Source: Paenarthrobacter sp. AR 02 (GTDB taxonomy: Bacteria; Actinomycetota; Actinomycetes; Actinomycetales; Micrococcaceae). Taken from it: a stretch of 64,000 nt of DNA. Positions 1 to 11,693 of the stretch are shown one piece after another. The notes beneath the pieces are model-generated. The model was not told where the DNA came from, did no database searches, and worked only from the letters and a program-made list of their open reading frames with translations. Position numbers and translations under genes: made by a program. The stretch lies in the NCBI RefSeq assembly GCF_021538675.1, contig NZ_JAJUKH010000007.1:62001-126000 (forward strand). The letters run 5' to 3'. How positions within the stretch are numbered: the first letter of the stretch is position 1; every line of letters begins with the position of its first letter.

Positions 1-156
1 GACGACGGTGGCAGGGGTCAGCTGCTCCGGAACCTCGGGGAGGCGTTCGACGTCGGCTTGTCGCCTCAGTCGGTTCCGCCAACCCAGCCAGAGCATCGCC
101 AGCACGACGGCGATCAACGGAACCGTGATGAGCACGGTCAATGTCTGGTTGTCCAT
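1..156 (-). CDS. N-terminal part of a small membrane protein downstream of pyrC (partial)
   Basis: The minus strand opens with ATG at 156 and stays open to the window edge (52 codons). The first residues form one hydrophobic helix (about residues 7-25, LTVLITVPLIAVVLAMLWLG) followed by a basic stretch, so it is an N-terminally anchored membrane protein facing the cytoplasm. Its ATG overlaps the pyrC TGA by one base (TGATG), so it belongs to the pyr operon and is probably translationally coupled. In related actinobacteria an uncharacterised membrane protein sits between pyrC and carA; by position this is probably that gene. The rest of the protein is outside the window and its function is unknown. 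Confidence 0.8.
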   Translation of the reverse strand, partial: MDNQTLTVLITVPLIAVVLAMLWLGWRNRLRRQADVERLPEVPEQLTPATVV

Positions 157-1481
157 CAGTTACCGCTGACTGCAGGGTAGCGGTACGGGGTGTTGAGTTT
201 GCCGTCGAGGACAGTGGGGTGGCCCTTGAAGAATGTCGCCACCACTGAACCGGGCAGCTCTTTGCCCTTGAACGGTGAATTGCGGCCCATGGTTGCCATT
301 TTATGGGGGTCGACGGTCCAACGCGCAGCCGGGTCCACCAAGATGACGTTGGCGGGCTCCCCGACGTCCAATGGGCGCCCTTGGTCGGCAACGCGTCCGA
401 TCACGGCCGGAGTGAACGAGGTAACCCTGGCGAAGTCTGCCCACGACATGAGGCCGGTTTCGATCATGGTTTCCTGCACCACCGAGAGCGCGGTCTCCAG
501 GCCGGTCATGCCCATGGCTGCCTGTGCCCATTCACACTCTTTGTGCTCACTGGGGTGCGGAGCGTGGTCGGTGCCCACGACGTCGATGGTGCCATCGGCG
601 AGGCCCTCGCGCAGCGCCTGCACATCAGCGTCCGTGCGGAGCGGCGGATTGACCTTGTACACGGGATCGTAGCTGCGGACCAGTTCGTCGGTCAGGAGCA
701 GGTGGTGCGGGGTGACTTCAGCGGTGACGTTGATGCCGCGGGCCTTTGCCCAGCGTATTATCTCCACGGAACCGGCGGTGGAGACGTGGCAGACGTGCAG
801 GCGGGAACCCACATGCTGGGCGAGCAGGACGTCGCGGGCAATGATGCTCTCCTCGGCCACGGCCGGCCACCCTGTCAGCCCCAGCACCGCCGAGACAGCG
901 CCTTCGTTCATCTGTGCCCCGGCGGTAAGGCGGGGTTCCTGCGCGTGCTGGGCCACGACGCCGTCGAACGCTTTGACGTACTCCAGTGCGCGGCGCATGA
1001 TGACGGGATCGTGGACGCAGATGCCGTCATCGGAGAACATCCGGACCTGGGCGCGTGAGTCCGCCATGGCACCGAGCTCGGCGAGCTGCTCGCCGGCCAG
1101 TCCCACGGTGACCGCGCCGACCGGACGGACGTCAACCCAACCGGACGCACGGCCCAGGCTGTGGACCTGCTCGACGACGCCGGCCGTGTCCGCCACCGGG
1201 TTGCTGTTGGCCATTGCATGCACGGCGGTAAAGCCACCCAGCGCAGCGGCCCGGGTTCCGGTCTCCACGGTTTCAGCGTCCTCGCGGCCCGGTTCGCGGA
1301 GGTGGGTGTGGACATCGACCATGCCCGGCAGCGCGATCAGGCCCTTGCCGTCAACGACCGTGGCGTCGCCGTCCGCGAGGTCCTTCCCGCGTGCTTCGAT
1401 GATGCCGTCGCGGATCAACAGGTCCTCAGGTTCACCGCCGAGGATGGCTGCCCCACGAATCAGGTAGGTGTTCTCTGCCAT
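156..1481 (-). CDS. pyrC: Dihydroorotase (class I)
   Basis: Catalyses reversible cyclisation of N-carbamoyl-L-aspartate to dihydroorotate, step three of de novo pyrimidine synthesis in the cytoplasm. The 441-residue protein shows the amidohydrolase metal motif DVHTHLREPG near residues 56-65, the class I signature FSDDG, the substrate-binding NPPLR and the catalytic Asp motif GTDHAPH. Length and motifs fit the monofunctional class I enzyme. Its ATG overlaps the TGA of pyrB by one base and its own TGA overlaps the next gene, so the pyr genes are tightly coupled and should follow PyrR control of the operon. Confidence 0.97.
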   Translation of the reverse strand: MAENTYLIRGAAILGGEPEDLLIRDGIIEARGKDLADGDATVVDGKGLIALPGMVDVHTHLREPGREDAETVETGTRAAALGGFTAVHAMANSNPVADTAGVVEQVHSLGRASGWVDVRPVGAVTVGLAGEQLAELGAMADSRAQVRMFSDDGICVHDPVIMRRALEYVKAFDGVVAQHAQEPRLTAGAQMNEGAVSAVLGLTGWPAVAEESIIARDVLLAQHVGSRLHVCHVSTAGSVEIIRWAKARGINVTAEVTPHHLLLTDELVRSYDPVYKVNPPLRTDADVQALREGLADGTIDVVGTDHAPHPSEHKECEWAQAAMGMTGLETALSVVQETMIETGLMSWADFARVTSFTPAVIGRVADQGRPLDVGEPANVILVDPAARWTVDPHKMATMGRNSPFKGKELPGSVVATFFKGHPTVLDGKLNTPYRYPAVSGN

Positions 1482-2488
1482 CAGTTGGTCTCCTTGCTGG
1501 ACTGGATTGCGTTCGGGGCAGCTTCGCGGGAATCCCCGGAGAGCAGCAGGTAAAGGGCGGCCATGCGGACCGAGACACCGTTGCGTACCTGCGCAAGCAC
1601 AGTGGAACGCGGCGAATCCGCGGCGGCCGAGGAAATCTCCAGGCCGCGGTTCATGGGGCCGGGGTGCATGATGATGGTGTCCTTCATGCCAAGGTCATCC
1701 AGGGCACGCAGACGCGCGTCGTCGAAACCCCAGCGGCGCGAGTACTCGCGGGTTGATGGGAAGAACGACGCGTTCATCCGCTCGCCCTGGACACGCAGCA
1801 TCATCATGGCGTCGATGCCGGCTTCCAAGGTCTCGTCCAGGTTGTAGCTGACCTTGCAGGGCCAGTGCTCGACGCCGATGGGCAGCAGGGTGGGTGGCGC
1901 CACCAAGGTGACGTCAGCCCCAAGGGTCTTCAGCAACCAGACGTTGGAACGGGCCACCCGGGAGTGCAGGACGTCACCGGCGATTGCCACGCGCATGCCC
2001 TTAAGATCGGCTCCTGTGGAGGCCGTTCCCTTGAGCTGGGCCCAGTGCCGGCGCATGGTGAACGCGTCCAGGAGTGCCTGCGTGGGGTGTTCGTGGGTGC
2101 CGTCACCGGCGTTGATCACGGCAGCGTCGATCCAGTCCGTCGCTGCGAGGCGATGGGGTGCCCCGGAGGCCCAGTGGCGGATGACCACCGCGTCAGCGCC
2201 CATGGCAGCCAACGTCTGCGCGGTGTCCTTGAGCGACTCGCCCTTGGACACCGATGAACCCTTGGCTGCGAAGTTGATGACGTCAGCGGACAGGCGTTTG
2301 GCTGCGGCTTCGAAGGAGATGCGCGTACGGGTGGAGTCCTCGAAGAAAAGGTTGACCACTGTCCTGCCGCGCAAGGCAGGAAGCTTCTTCACTTCACGCT
2401 CGCCCACTGCCGACATTTCCTCCGCCGTATCCAGGACCCGGATGGCATCGAAGGCGCTGAGGTTCTCGGTGGAAAGAAGGTGCTTCAC
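1481..2488 (-). CDS. pyrB: Aspartate carbamoyltransferase catalytic subunit
   Basis: Condenses carbamoyl phosphate with aspartate, the committed step of pyrimidine synthesis. The 335-residue protein has the carbamoyl-phosphate motif FFEDSTRTR at residues 48-56 and HPTQALLD further on, both diagnostic for the ATCase/OTCase family. Start is GTG at 2488, overlapping the pyrR stop as GTGA, so translation is likely coupled to pyrR. No pyrI regulatory-chain gene is adjacent, as expected for an actinobacterium. Confidence 0.97.
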   Translation of the reverse strand: MKHLLSTENLSAFDAIRVLDTAEEMSAVGEREVKKLPALRGRTVVNLFFEDSTRTRISFEAAAKRLSADVINFAAKGSSVSKGESLKDTAQTLAAMGADAVVIRHWASGAPHRLAATDWIDAAVINAGDGTHEHPTQALLDAFTMRRHWAQLKGTASTGADLKGMRVAIAGDVLHSRVARSNVWLLKTLGADVTLVAPPTLLPIGVEHWPCKVSYNLDETLEAGIDAMMMLRVQGERMNASFFPSTREYSRRWGFDDARLRALDDLGMKDTIIMHPGPMNRGLEISSAAADSPRSTVLAQVRNGVSVRMAALYLLLSGDSREAAPNAIQSSKETN

Positions 2489-3069
2489 TGGCCGGCCTCG
2501 ATCACTACTTCGTTGACGGGCACGCCATCCACGGTGTCGATTTCCTCCAGGTGGACCCGGACCTTTTCGGAACTTGAAGTCGGCAGGTTCTTGCCAACGT
2601 GGTCTGCGCGGATCGGCAGCTCCCGGTGGCCCCGGTCCACCAAAACGGCCAAACGGACAATCCTCGGGCGGCCAAGGTCAACCAAGGCATCCAGTGCGGC
2701 CCGGATGGTACGTCCCGAATACAGGACGTCATCGATCAGGACAACAACTTTGTTGTCAATCCCCGACAAGGGCAGGCGGGTGTGGCGCGGGGGCCGGGTG
2801 GGCTGGTGCGAGAGATCGTCACGGAACATGGTGACATCCAGTTGGCCGACAATCGTTTCGGCGATGACCGTGGGGTCGGCAGCTGCGATTTTGTTGGCGA
2901 GCCGCACGGCCAAAGGGTAGCCGCGGCTGGGAATGCCCAAAAGAACCAGATCCTGGGAGCCCTTGTTGGCTTCAAGGATCTCGTGGGCGATACGAGTGAG
3001 CGCACGGTCAATGTCCGCCTGGTTGAGGACAACCCGCGACGGCAGGTGCGCTGAAGTGACTTCAGTCAT
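2485..3069 (-). CDS. pyrR: PyrR, pyr operon RNA-binding regulator / uracil phosphoribosyltransferase
   Basis: PyrR binds UMP/UTP and the pyr leader RNA and has weak uracil phosphoribosyltransferase activity. The PRPP-binding motif [13 protein letters not shown] is clear. I choose the ATG at 3069 (194 aa, beginning MTEVTSAH), preceded by AAAGGGGAG at good spacing. The frame is open upstream to a GTG at 3096, but that GTG lies inside the PyrR-binding hairpin and has no Shine-Dalgarno, so it is unlikely. First gene of the pyrR-pyrB-pyrC operon. The hairpin immediately before its ribosome site suggests translational autoregulation, as described for mycobacterial pyrR. Confidence 0.95.
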   Translation of the reverse strand: MTEVTSAHLPSRVVLNQADIDRALTRIAHEILEANKGSQDLVLLGIPSRGYPLAVRLANKIAAADPTVIAETIVGQLDVTMFRDDLSHQPTRPPRHTRLPLSGIDNKVVVLIDDVLYSGRTIRAALDALVDLGRPRIVRLAVLVDRGHRELPIRADHVGKNLPTSSSEKVRVHLEEIDTVDGVPVNEVVIEAGQ

Positions 3070-3085
3070 CGCTCGTCTCCCCTTT

Positions 3086-3103
3086 CCCCGCCTCACGGGA
3101 CGG
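3086..3103 (-). promoter_or_regulatory. PyrR-binding RNA hairpin in the pyrR leader
   Basis: Read on the minus strand, the leader contains UCCCGUGAGGC within a short hairpin (CCCG / CGGG stem, UGAGG loop). This fits the PyrR anti-antiterminator loop consensus UCCNGNGAGGY at every position, as I recall that consensus. It ends a few bases before the AAGGGGAG ribosome-binding site of pyrR, and no terminator hairpin lies between it and the gene. Repression is therefore probably translational rather than by attenuation. Confidence 0.75.
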
Positions 3104-3211
3104 AATTAAAAAAGGAATATTTGCTTTTCCAAGCTACCACAACGGCAGTTTCCCGCTTCACCCGAGGGCGCCGGGCGGGACGAGTTTAAGCTCACATTCC
3201 CCGCCGTGGAA

Positions 3212-3217
3212 TAGGCT
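3212..3217 (+). promoter_or_regulatory. -10 box (TAGGCT), probable leaderless promoter of the PrsW gene
   Basis: TAGGCT fits the actinobacterial TAnnnT -10 pattern. It ends 7 nt before the ATG at 3225, so transcription would begin at or next to the A of the start codon. No Shine-Dalgarno precedes that ATG, which agrees with a leaderless mRNA. No convincing -35 is seen. Confidence 0.5.
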
Positions 3218-3224
3218 CAGTCCC

Positions 3225-4457
3225 ATGACCATGAACCCTCACGGCCAACCCTATCCGCGGCCCTATGTGGAACCCGGCGCCAACCCCACCTGGATGGGGC
3301 GGGTGCAGCCCGCCAACTACCAGCACGCTCCAGGCAATCCGGCATCACTCCCCCAACAAACCTGGGCAATGCCGCCGGCGCCGAAACGGTCCATGGGCAC
3401 ACTTCCGCTGGTCATCGGTGGCGGGATCCTGGCACTTGCCAGCCTGCTGCTGGTTCTCCCCTTCCTTCTGGTCAACACGGGAATCACCGGCTTCGTGATT
3501 GGCTTCGTCGCCTCCCTCATTCCGTTGACCGTGGTGCTGCTCACCGTCCGCCTCATTGATCGCTGGGAGCCGGAACCAAAGCGGCTCCTTTGGTTCGCCT
3601 TCACGTGGGGCGCTGCCGTGTCCATCGCAGGCACGCTGCTGATCCAGCCCTTGTTCGCGCTGGCCGCACCCACCAGCAGCGAAGAAGCCTTCACCTACTT
3701 CATGGCCACCGTCCAGGCGCCAATCGTCGAGGAGTTCACCAAGTCGCTGGGACTGCTGGTACTGATCCTCGCGGCCCGGAAATACTTTGACGGTCCCGTG
3801 GACGGCGTTGTCTTTGCCTTCACCATCGCCGCCGGATTCGCGTTCACGGAAAATATCCTCTATTTCGGGCGGGAGATTGCCTCGTCGACCGATCCCGGCA
3901 CCGACTTCGTACGGATTTTTATCCTCCGCGGACTCATGTCGCCATTCGCCCACGCCGTGTTCACTGGCACCACCGGACTGATCATGGGCTTCGCCGCCCG
4001 CAGATGGCATCCCGGCTATGCAGTGCTGGCGTTCTTCGTGGGCTTGTTGCCGGCCATGTTCTTGCACAACCGATGGAACAGCATGGGCCAGGACTTCCTG
4101 GTGGAGTACTTCGTGGTGCAGGTTCCCATTTTCCTGACGGCAACTGTGGGGATCATCCTGCTTCGCGTGGCCGAGGGGAAGCTCACGCGCCAAAGACTCC
4201 TCGAATACGCCCGCGCGGGATGGTTCACACCCGCTGAAGTGGAGATGCTTGGCACGTCCAGGGGCCGGCGCCAGGCCCTGCGCTGGGCGTCGTCCCGGGG
4301 AAGGACAGCGCAAATGCGGAACTTCATCAAAGGGGCCACGGCTTTGGCCTTCACCCGTCAGCGCATCCTTAGCGGACGTGACGTACCGGTCCACCAACAC
4401 GACGAACTCGAGCACCTTCGCGCCATACCTGCCCTGAGGGCGGCAGTCCTCCAATAG
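3225..4457 (+). CDS. PrsW-family intramembrane metalloprotease
   Basis: 410 residues: a Pro-rich cytoplasmic N-terminus of about 55 residues, then roughly eight hydrophobic segments. The family signatures are present: VEEFTKSLGLL (EExxK type), FAFTENILYF, and a membrane-embedded HAVFTG. PrsW in Bacillus cleaves an anti-sigma factor, but most actinobacterial members have no known substrate, so a target should not be assumed. The C-terminus (about 330-410) is soluble and rich in Arg. Transcribed alone, divergent from pyrR, and it faces nusB at a shared terminator. Confidence 0.85.
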   Translation: MTMNPHGQPYPRPYVEPGANPTWMGRVQPANYQHAPGNPASLPQQTWAMPPAPKRSMGTLPLVIGGGILALASLLLVLPFLLVNTGITGFVIGFVASLIPLTVVLLTVRLIDRWEPEPKRLLWFAFTWGAAVSIAGTLLIQPLFALAAPTSSEEAFTYFMATVQAPIVEEFTKSLGLLVLILAARKYFDGPVDGVVFAFTIAAGFAFTENILYFGREIASSTDPGTDFVRIFILRGLMSPFAHAVFTGTTGLIMGFAARRWHPGYAVLAFFVGLLPAMFLHNRWNSMGQDFLVEYFVVQVPIFLTATVGIILLRVAEGKLTRQRLLEYARAGWFTPAEVEMLGTSRGRRQALRWASSRGRTAQMRNFIKGATALAFTRQRILSGRDVPVHQHDELEHLRAIPALRAAVLQ

Positions 4458-4481
4458 TGCGTGGACGGATCCCGGACAAAA

Positions 4482-4519
4482 AAGGACCCGCTTCCCGGTT
4501 TCCCGGGAAGCGGGTCCTT
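4482..4519. terminator. Bidirectional intrinsic terminator between prsW and nusB
   Basis: A perfect 17-bp inverted repeat (arms 4482-4498 and 4503-4519, TTTC loop). On the minus strand it is followed by a run of six T, so it clearly ends the efp-nusB transcript. On the plus strand the trailing bases are less U-rich, but the stem should also stop prsW transcription. Confidence 0.85.
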
Positions 4520-4536
4520 CCAACCTTTGCCGCCGA

Positions 4537-4947
4537 TCAGGCCAGCAGTGAAGGCTTGAGCTTCTGCAAACGGCCGAGCAGGCCATTAATGAAGGCCGGC
4601 GACTCGTCCGTGGACATCGTCTTGGCGAGGGCGACGGCCTCGCTGACGGCTACGCCATCAGGGACTTCGTCGTTGTAGAGCAGTTCCCATGCGCCGATAC
4701 GGAGGATAATCAGGTCCACGGACGGCATCCGCTCCAGAGTCCAGCCCTGGGCGTACGTCTCAAGGAATTCGTCAATGGTCCCCTGCATGGAGACCACGCC
4801 TTCAACGATTTCCACCGTGTAGGGGTTGATCACGAGGTCAGTCTTCTCCCGGCGCGCCTTGAGCGCATCGAAAGCCGAGACGGAACGCTGCTCCGCTTCG
4901 AAAAGTACTTCCAGAGCCCTGCTACGGGCTTTACCGCGGGCGCTCAC
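4537..4947 (-). CDS. nusB: Transcription antitermination factor NusB
   Basis: NusB pairs with S10 (NusE) on boxA RNA to antiterminate rRNA transcription. 136 residues, all-helical, with the usual opening (SARGKARSRALEVLFEAEQR) and the C-terminal NEAVALAKTMS-like region seen here as VSEAVALAKTMSTDESPAFINGLLG. GTG start at 4947 overlaps the efp TAG by one base (TAGTG), so it is translated in tandem with efp. Ends 18 nt before the strong terminator. Confidence 0.95.
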   Translation of the reverse strand: MSARGKARSRALEVLFEAEQRSVSAFDALKARREKTDLVINPYTVEIVEGVVSMQGTIDEFLETYAQGWTLERMPSVDLIILRIGAWELLYNDEVPDGVAVSEAVALAKTMSTDESPAFINGLLGRLQKLKPSLLA

Positions 4948-5510
4948 TAGTCGTTGACCCGGCCCAGGTAGCTGCCATCGCGGGTGTCGACCTTGACCTT
5001 GGTGCCCTGTTCGACGAACAGGGGTACCTGGATCTCGTAGCCGGTTTCAACAGTGGCAGGCTTGGTGCCTGCGGAGGAACGGTCACCCTGGAGGCCGGGC
5101 TCCGTGTAGGTGATTTCGAGGACGACGCTCGGGGGCAGTTCGATGTAGAGCGGGGTGCCCTCGTGGATGGCGATATTGACCATCTGGTTCTCGAGCATGA
5201 AGTTGGTGGCGTCGCCTACCGTTGCACCGGAGACGGTGATCTGGTCGTAGTCCTGGGTATCCATGAACACGAAGTCTTCGCCGTCCTGGTACAGGTACTG
5301 GTAGTCGCGGCGGTCAACCGTTGCGGTTTCGATTTTCAGGCCGGCGTTGAAGGTCTTGTCGACCACCTTGCCGGACATGACGTTGCGCATTTTGGTGCGG
5401 ACGAAGGCGCCGCCTTTGCCCGGCTTGACGTGCTGGAACTCAATGATGTTCCAGAGCTGGCCCTCGAGCTTCAGTACGGTCCCGTTCTTGATGTCGTTTG
5501 TGGTTGCCAC
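4947..5510 (-). CDS. efp: Translation elongation factor P
   Basis: EF-P relieves ribosome stalling at polyproline. 187 residues with the KOW-like N-terminal domain and two OB domains. The loop that reaches the peptidyl-transferase centre reads PGKGGAFVR with Lys32 at the tip. Nothing in the window (no epmA/epmB, no ymfI-like gene) suggests how or whether this Lys is modified. ATG at 5510 begins [10 protein letters not shown]. Transcribed with nusB; the 155-nt gap upstream to the TPR-like gene probably holds its promoter, though I see no convincing -35/-10 pair. Confidence 0.97.
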   Translation of the reverse strand: MATTNDIKNGTVLKLEGQLWNIIEFQHVKPGKGGAFVRTKMRNVMSGKVVDKTFNAGLKIETATVDRRDYQYLYQDGEDFVFMDTQDYDQITVSGATVGDATNFMLENQMVNIAIHEGTPLYIELPPSVVLEITYTEPGLQGDRSSAGTKPATVETGYEIQVPLFVEQGTKVKVDTRDGSYLGRVND

Positions 5511-5665
5511 TCGTATCCTCTGGTTAATCGCACTGGTTCTAGCTGCCAGCTATCTATGCCAAGCAGGCGTGCCAATCGGCGCGCCAGCGCGTATTTATCA
5601 AAAATCCAAAAACCATTCTACCGGCAAAACCGGCCGAGGCTTGCGGGCAGCGTTTCCGGTGGCTC

Positions 5666-7828
<2,163 letters not shown>

Positions 7829-7829
<1 letters not shown>

Positions 7830-9028
7830 TACCGGCCGACCGAGTCCAGGGTGGCCGGGATGCTGTCGAGGTAGCTCTGCAGGTTGCGCTGCGTTTCGGC
7901 AACGGAGTCGCCGCCGAATTTCTCCGCAATGGCTTCGGCGAGAACGAGGGCAACCATGGCTTCGGCAACGACGCCGGCGGCGGGCACCGCACAGACGTCC
8001 GAACGCTGGTGGTGGGCCTTGGCAGGCTCTCCGGTGCTGACATCGATGGTGCGAAGCGCACGCGGAACCGTGGCGATCGGCTTCATGGCGGCGCGAACAC
8101 GCAGGACCTCGCCTATGCTCATGCCACCTTCAATGCCACCGGCACGATTGGTCTGGCGGACGATCCTGCCATTCTCGTCCTTGAGGATTTCGTCGTGGGC
8201 AGCCGAGCCGCGTCGGGCAGCGGTCAGGAAGCCGTCCCCAACCTCCACGCCCTTGATGGCCTGGATACCCATCAGTGCTGCGGCCAACCGCGAGTCGAGT
8301 CGACGGTCCCAGTGCACGTAGCTGCCCAGTCCAGGCGGAAGCCCGTAGGCGAGCACTTCGACAACCCCGCCCAGGGTTTCGCCTTCCTTGTGGGCTGCAT
8401 CCACCTCGGCAACCATCGCGTCCGAGGTTTCGCGGTCGAAGCAGCGCAGGGGGTCGGCGTCAAGCGCCAGAACGTCCGTGGGCAGCGGCAGCGGCCGCCC
8501 TTCCGGAACTGTCACGCTGGCAATGGAAACAGTGTGGCTCACCAACTCGACGCCCAACTGCTTCAGGAACTGGGCCGCGACGGTGCCAAGGGCAACGCGG
8601 GTGGCAGTTTCCCGGGCGCTGGCACGCTCAAGGACCGGACGGGCTTCGTCGAAGCCGTACTTTTGCATGCCCGTGAAGTCGGCATGGCCGGGACGGGGCC
8701 GGGTCAAGGGAGCGTTGCGTGCCTGGTCGGCGAGCACTTCGGGGTCCACCGGATCAGCAGCCATGATCTGCTCCCACTTGGGCCACTCAGTGTTGCCCAC
8801 CTGGATGGCGACTGGGCCACCCTGGGTCAGGCCGTGACGGACGCCACCCATGATGGTGACCTCATCCTGCTCGAACTTCATCCGGGCACCACGTCCGTAG
8901 CCCAGGCGGCGACGCGCCAGCGCGTCGCGAATCTGCCCACTGGTGAGTTCAACACCGGCGGGCACGCCTTCAACAATTCCGATCAGAGCCGGACCGTGGG
9001 ATTCACCGGCAGTCAACCAACGCAACAT
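7829..9028 (-). CDS. aroC: Chorismate synthase
   Basis: Makes chorismate from EPSP using reduced FMN; last shikimate step. I start at the ATG at 9028 (399 aa, [13 protein letters not shown]), which has AGGA upstream and gives the family length. The longer open frame to 9091 adds residues that do not fit and overlaps aroE. Signatures [33 protein letters not shown] and the C-terminal [13 protein letters not shown] are all present. Confidence 0.96.
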
Positions 9029-9054
9029 ATAACCAATCCTGCCATGTAAGGCTT

Positions 9055-9909
9055 CTAGAACACCCGCCGGGGAAGCCCGACTGAGTCGCACATCACATCT
9101 ATGACGGCGGCATCCACGTCACAGCCGCTGAAGCGCCTGATCTGTTCCGCCGCCTGGTACATCAGCATCTCCAGCCCGGGAACCACCGCTCCCCCATGGC
9201 CGCGCCACACTTCGGCCAGGCGGCTCGGCCAGGGATCGTACGCGACATCCAGGAGCACACCGGCCCCGGTTCCGGGCAATGCCGCAAGCTCCTCAGCCAA
9301 TGAGTCGGCCGCACGAGGCGGGAAGGTCGAGATCACCAGATCCGTTCCGGCAATGGCGGTGGCTGCTTGCGTCAGCGGCCGGACAGCAATCGACATTCCG
9401 ACGGCGGCCGCAGCAGCCTCCGCTTCGCCGGCCCGTCTTGCGTCACGGACGAAAACGTCCACATGCCCGGCACCAAGTTCGCGGGCAGCGGCGACGGCCG
9501 CGGCGGAGGTGCCTCCACCACCGAGGATGGCGGCATGCGGAGTGGAGGCCACACCGGCGTACCGGACCGACTCAACAATCCCAGCGACGTCAGTGTTGTA
9601 ACCCACACGACGCACCGTCCCGCCGTCGTTCTCGAAAGCCACGGTGTTGATGACGCCCAGTTGGGCGCCCGCCCCGCGGACTTCGTCAACTTCCTGGACC
9701 ATGGCCGACTTCAGCGGCATGGTCACCGACAAACCGCACCATGATTCGTCGCCGACCAGCGATGCCATGAACTCCGGAAGGGCGGTAACCGTCACGTCAA
9801 TGGCCGAGTAGTCAATGTCCACGCCGAGCTTGGCGTAGGCGGCGGTGTGCAGCGCTGGGGACTTCGAATGTGAAATCGGATGCCCCAGGACTGCTGCACG
9901 ACGACTCAC
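9055..9909 (-). CDS. aroE: Shikimate dehydrogenase
   Basis: NADPH-dependent reduction of 3-dehydroshikimate. I choose GTG at 9909 (284 aa, starting [18 protein letters not shown]), which overlaps the mltG stop as GTGA; the open frame runs 10 codons further but into mltG. The substrate motif [10 protein letters not shown], catalytic Lys/Asp region ([16 protein letters not shown]) and dinucleotide loop GGGGTSAAA are clear. First of the four shikimate genes in transcription order. Confidence 0.94.
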   Translation of the reverse strand: MSRRAAVLGHPISHSKSPALHTAAYAKLGVDIDYSAIDVTVTALPEFMASLVGDESWCGLSVTMPLKSAMVQEVDEVRGAGAQLGVINTVAFENDGGTVRRVGYNTDVAGIVESVRYAGVASTPHAAILGGGGTSAAAVAAARELGAGHVDVFVRDARRAGEAEAAAAAVGMSIAVRPLTQAATAIAGTDLVISTFPPRAADSLAEELAALPGTGAGVLLDVAYDPWPSRLAEVWRGHGGAVVPGLEMLMYQAAEQIRRFSGCDVDAAVIDVMCDSVGLPRRVF

Positions 9910-11693
9910 ACACACCGTCCCGCGTTGGCCTGGCACCATGCGTTGTATTGCTCCACATAGGTCAAGTGCTCAGCCAGCGTCTTGGAGAACTTGGTCTCCT
10001 TGGTGTCCAGGTTGATCGTCACCCAGTACAGGTAGTCATTGGGGGTCGGTTTGGCCGCAGCGTCGATCGCAGTCTTTCCCGGTGACCCGATGGGACCCAC
10101 AGGCAGCCCAACATTCGCGTACGTGTTGTACGGGTTGGACTTGTCGGCCTTCTCCTCTTCCGTGACATGGAAGGACTTCCTGCCCAACCCGTACGTCACC
10201 GTAGCGTCGGACTGGATAAGCCCACTGGTTTCGACGTTGTTGGGTTTGAGCCTGTTGTAGATCGCGCCGGCCACGTTTCCGTAGTCCGCTTGGCCACCCT
10301 CAGCCTGCACGATACTCGCGATGGTCACGGTGTCGTACTGCTTGGCGGGATCGGTGATCCCCTGGGACTTCAGCTCGTCCAGGGTGGTGTTCACCAGCTT
10401 CTGGAGGATGTCCTTTCCAGAGGTCCCGAGATCGAACCGGTACTCCCCGGGAGCCAGGAAGCCCTCAAGGTTCTTGGCCTTGGCAGGCACGCCGAACTGC
10501 GCCGGCGATTGGTTCAAGGCGTTGAGTTGCTGCAGGGGAATGCCTGATCCCTTGGAGATAGCCTCCAGGGATTCAGTGATCCGCAGGCCCGCACTCAGCG
10601 CGAAATACATGACCTTTGAAGCGTCCTTGTTGGCGAGGACAGCCACAGCATCGGAGTTCTTCATCTCGGTACGGAACGTAAATTCGCCCGGCGACAACTC
10701 GGCACCTTCGCTCATGAACTCCTTGACGAAGGAGTCGGCATCAGCGACGACCTTGTTCTGCACCAGGGTGTTGGCCACAATCTTCGGCCCGGAGCCTTCG
10801 GCCACCGTAATCTTCACCGATCCGCTACCGGGACCTGGATAGTCTGTGACCTTGTCCATCCCCAGCAAAGGCTTCAGGAACTGGGCTCCTATGGCAATCG
10901 CGGCCACGAACACGCCGAGCGTGATCAGGAGGGCAAGAACACGACGGCGGCGACGCGCCTTCTTCGCCGCAGCCTTGGAGCCCGGGGTTTCCACCGGGGC
11001 AAGAACGGGGGCAATGAGGTCGTGATGGTCCTCATGGTGGTCAACGTGGTGTTGGTCATCATGATGATCAGCGTGGACATCGAAAGCGTGGTCTGCGTAC
11101 TCGTGGTGGTCAACGAGGAGCGCTGCATGCTCGGCGTGCTCCACGTCGCCTTCATGTTCGTGGTGCTGGGGTTCGTGGTGATGTAGTTCGTGATGCTGGG
11201 GTTCGTGATCTACGTGTGCAAGGTGCGCCTGCTCCGGATCTTCGTGCCCAGCTTCGTCGTGGTGTGCCCCTACTTCCGTTTGCGGCACGTGGGCTTCAGC
11301 CTCTGGCCCGTCAACGGAGGCCACCGCGGCGGGAGCCGTCTCCGGCGCTGCGGGATGTGCTTCAGCTGCGGGATTTGCCTCAGATGCGGGGCGTGCTTCG
11401 GGGGCGGCCGGCGCAGCAGGCTCAGGCTGCACCAATGGAACGGGTGGCTTGGCAGCTTCCGGACGCGCGACCGGCACCGGTGGAGCAGCGGGGGCCGGAG
11501 GAACCGCGGGAACGGGTCGCGGCAGCTCGACGTCGGCAGGCGGGTCAGTTTCACCGGGCGTGGCTTCAGGAACGGGTACCACGTTGTGGTTCTGGGTGGC
11601 GAGGAATCGTTCCCGCGCGCGCAGCTCTTTGCGGGTCAGCGGCATGCCGCCGCCCGCAGCACCGGTGGAGGGGTCGTTGTTGACCGGGCTCAC
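9906..11693 (-). CDS. mltG: Endolytic transglycosylase MltG with a His-rich cytoplasmic extension
   Basis: MltG cuts nascent glycan strands at the membrane and sets their length. 595 residues, against about 340 for the E. coli protein. Residues 1-130 are Pro/Ala-rich; about 135-224 hold 29 His with many Asp/Glu; 247-251 are basic; a single TM helix follows at about 252-272. The YceG fold follows, with the catalytic Glu in IASIVQAEGG near residue 465 and the conserved LIQSDATVTYGLG. By topology (basic stretch before the TM) the His-rich part is cytoplasmic. GTG start at 11693 overlaps the ruvX stop (GTGA). Placement between ruvX and aroE is usual for actinobacteria. Confidence 0.93.
   Translation of the reverse strand: MSPVNNDPSTGAAGGGMPLTRKELRARERFLATQNHNVVPVPEATPGETDPPADVELPRPVPAVPPAPAAPPVPVARPEAAKPPVPLVQPEPAAPAAPEARPASEANPAAEAHPAAPETAPAAVASVDGPEAEAHVPQTEVGAHHDEAGHEDPEQAHLAHVDHEPQHHELHHHEPQHHEHEGDVEHAEHAALLVDHHEYADHAFDVHADHHDDQHHVDHHEDHHDLIAPVLAPVETPGSKAAAKKARRRRRVLALLITLGVFVAAIAIGAQFLKPLLGMDKVTDYPGPGSGSVKITVAEGSGPKIVANTLVQNKVVADADSFVKEFMSEGAELSPGEFTFRTEMKNSDAVAVLANKDASKVMYFALSAGLRITESLEAISKGSGIPLQQLNALNQSPAQFGVPAKAKNLEGFLAPGEYRFDLGTSGKDILQKLVNTTLDELKSQGITDPAKQYDTVTIASIVQAEGGQADYGNVAGAIYNRLKPNNVETSGLIQSDATVTYGLGRKSFHVTEEEKADKSNPYNTYANVGLPVGPIGSPGKTAIDAAAKPTPNDYLYWVTINLDTKETKFSKTLAEHLTYVEQYNAWCQANAGRCV

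Noticed and set aside
3345..4586. A 413-codon open frame on the minus strand antisense to prsW
   Set aside because: It crosses the bidirectional terminator and runs into nusB; low-complexity product rich in Arg, Gln and Gly.
5605..5645. Possible terminator for the TPR-like gene (CCGG hairpin with T-rich tail)
   Set aside because: The stem is only four to five pairs, too weak to list as a terminator.
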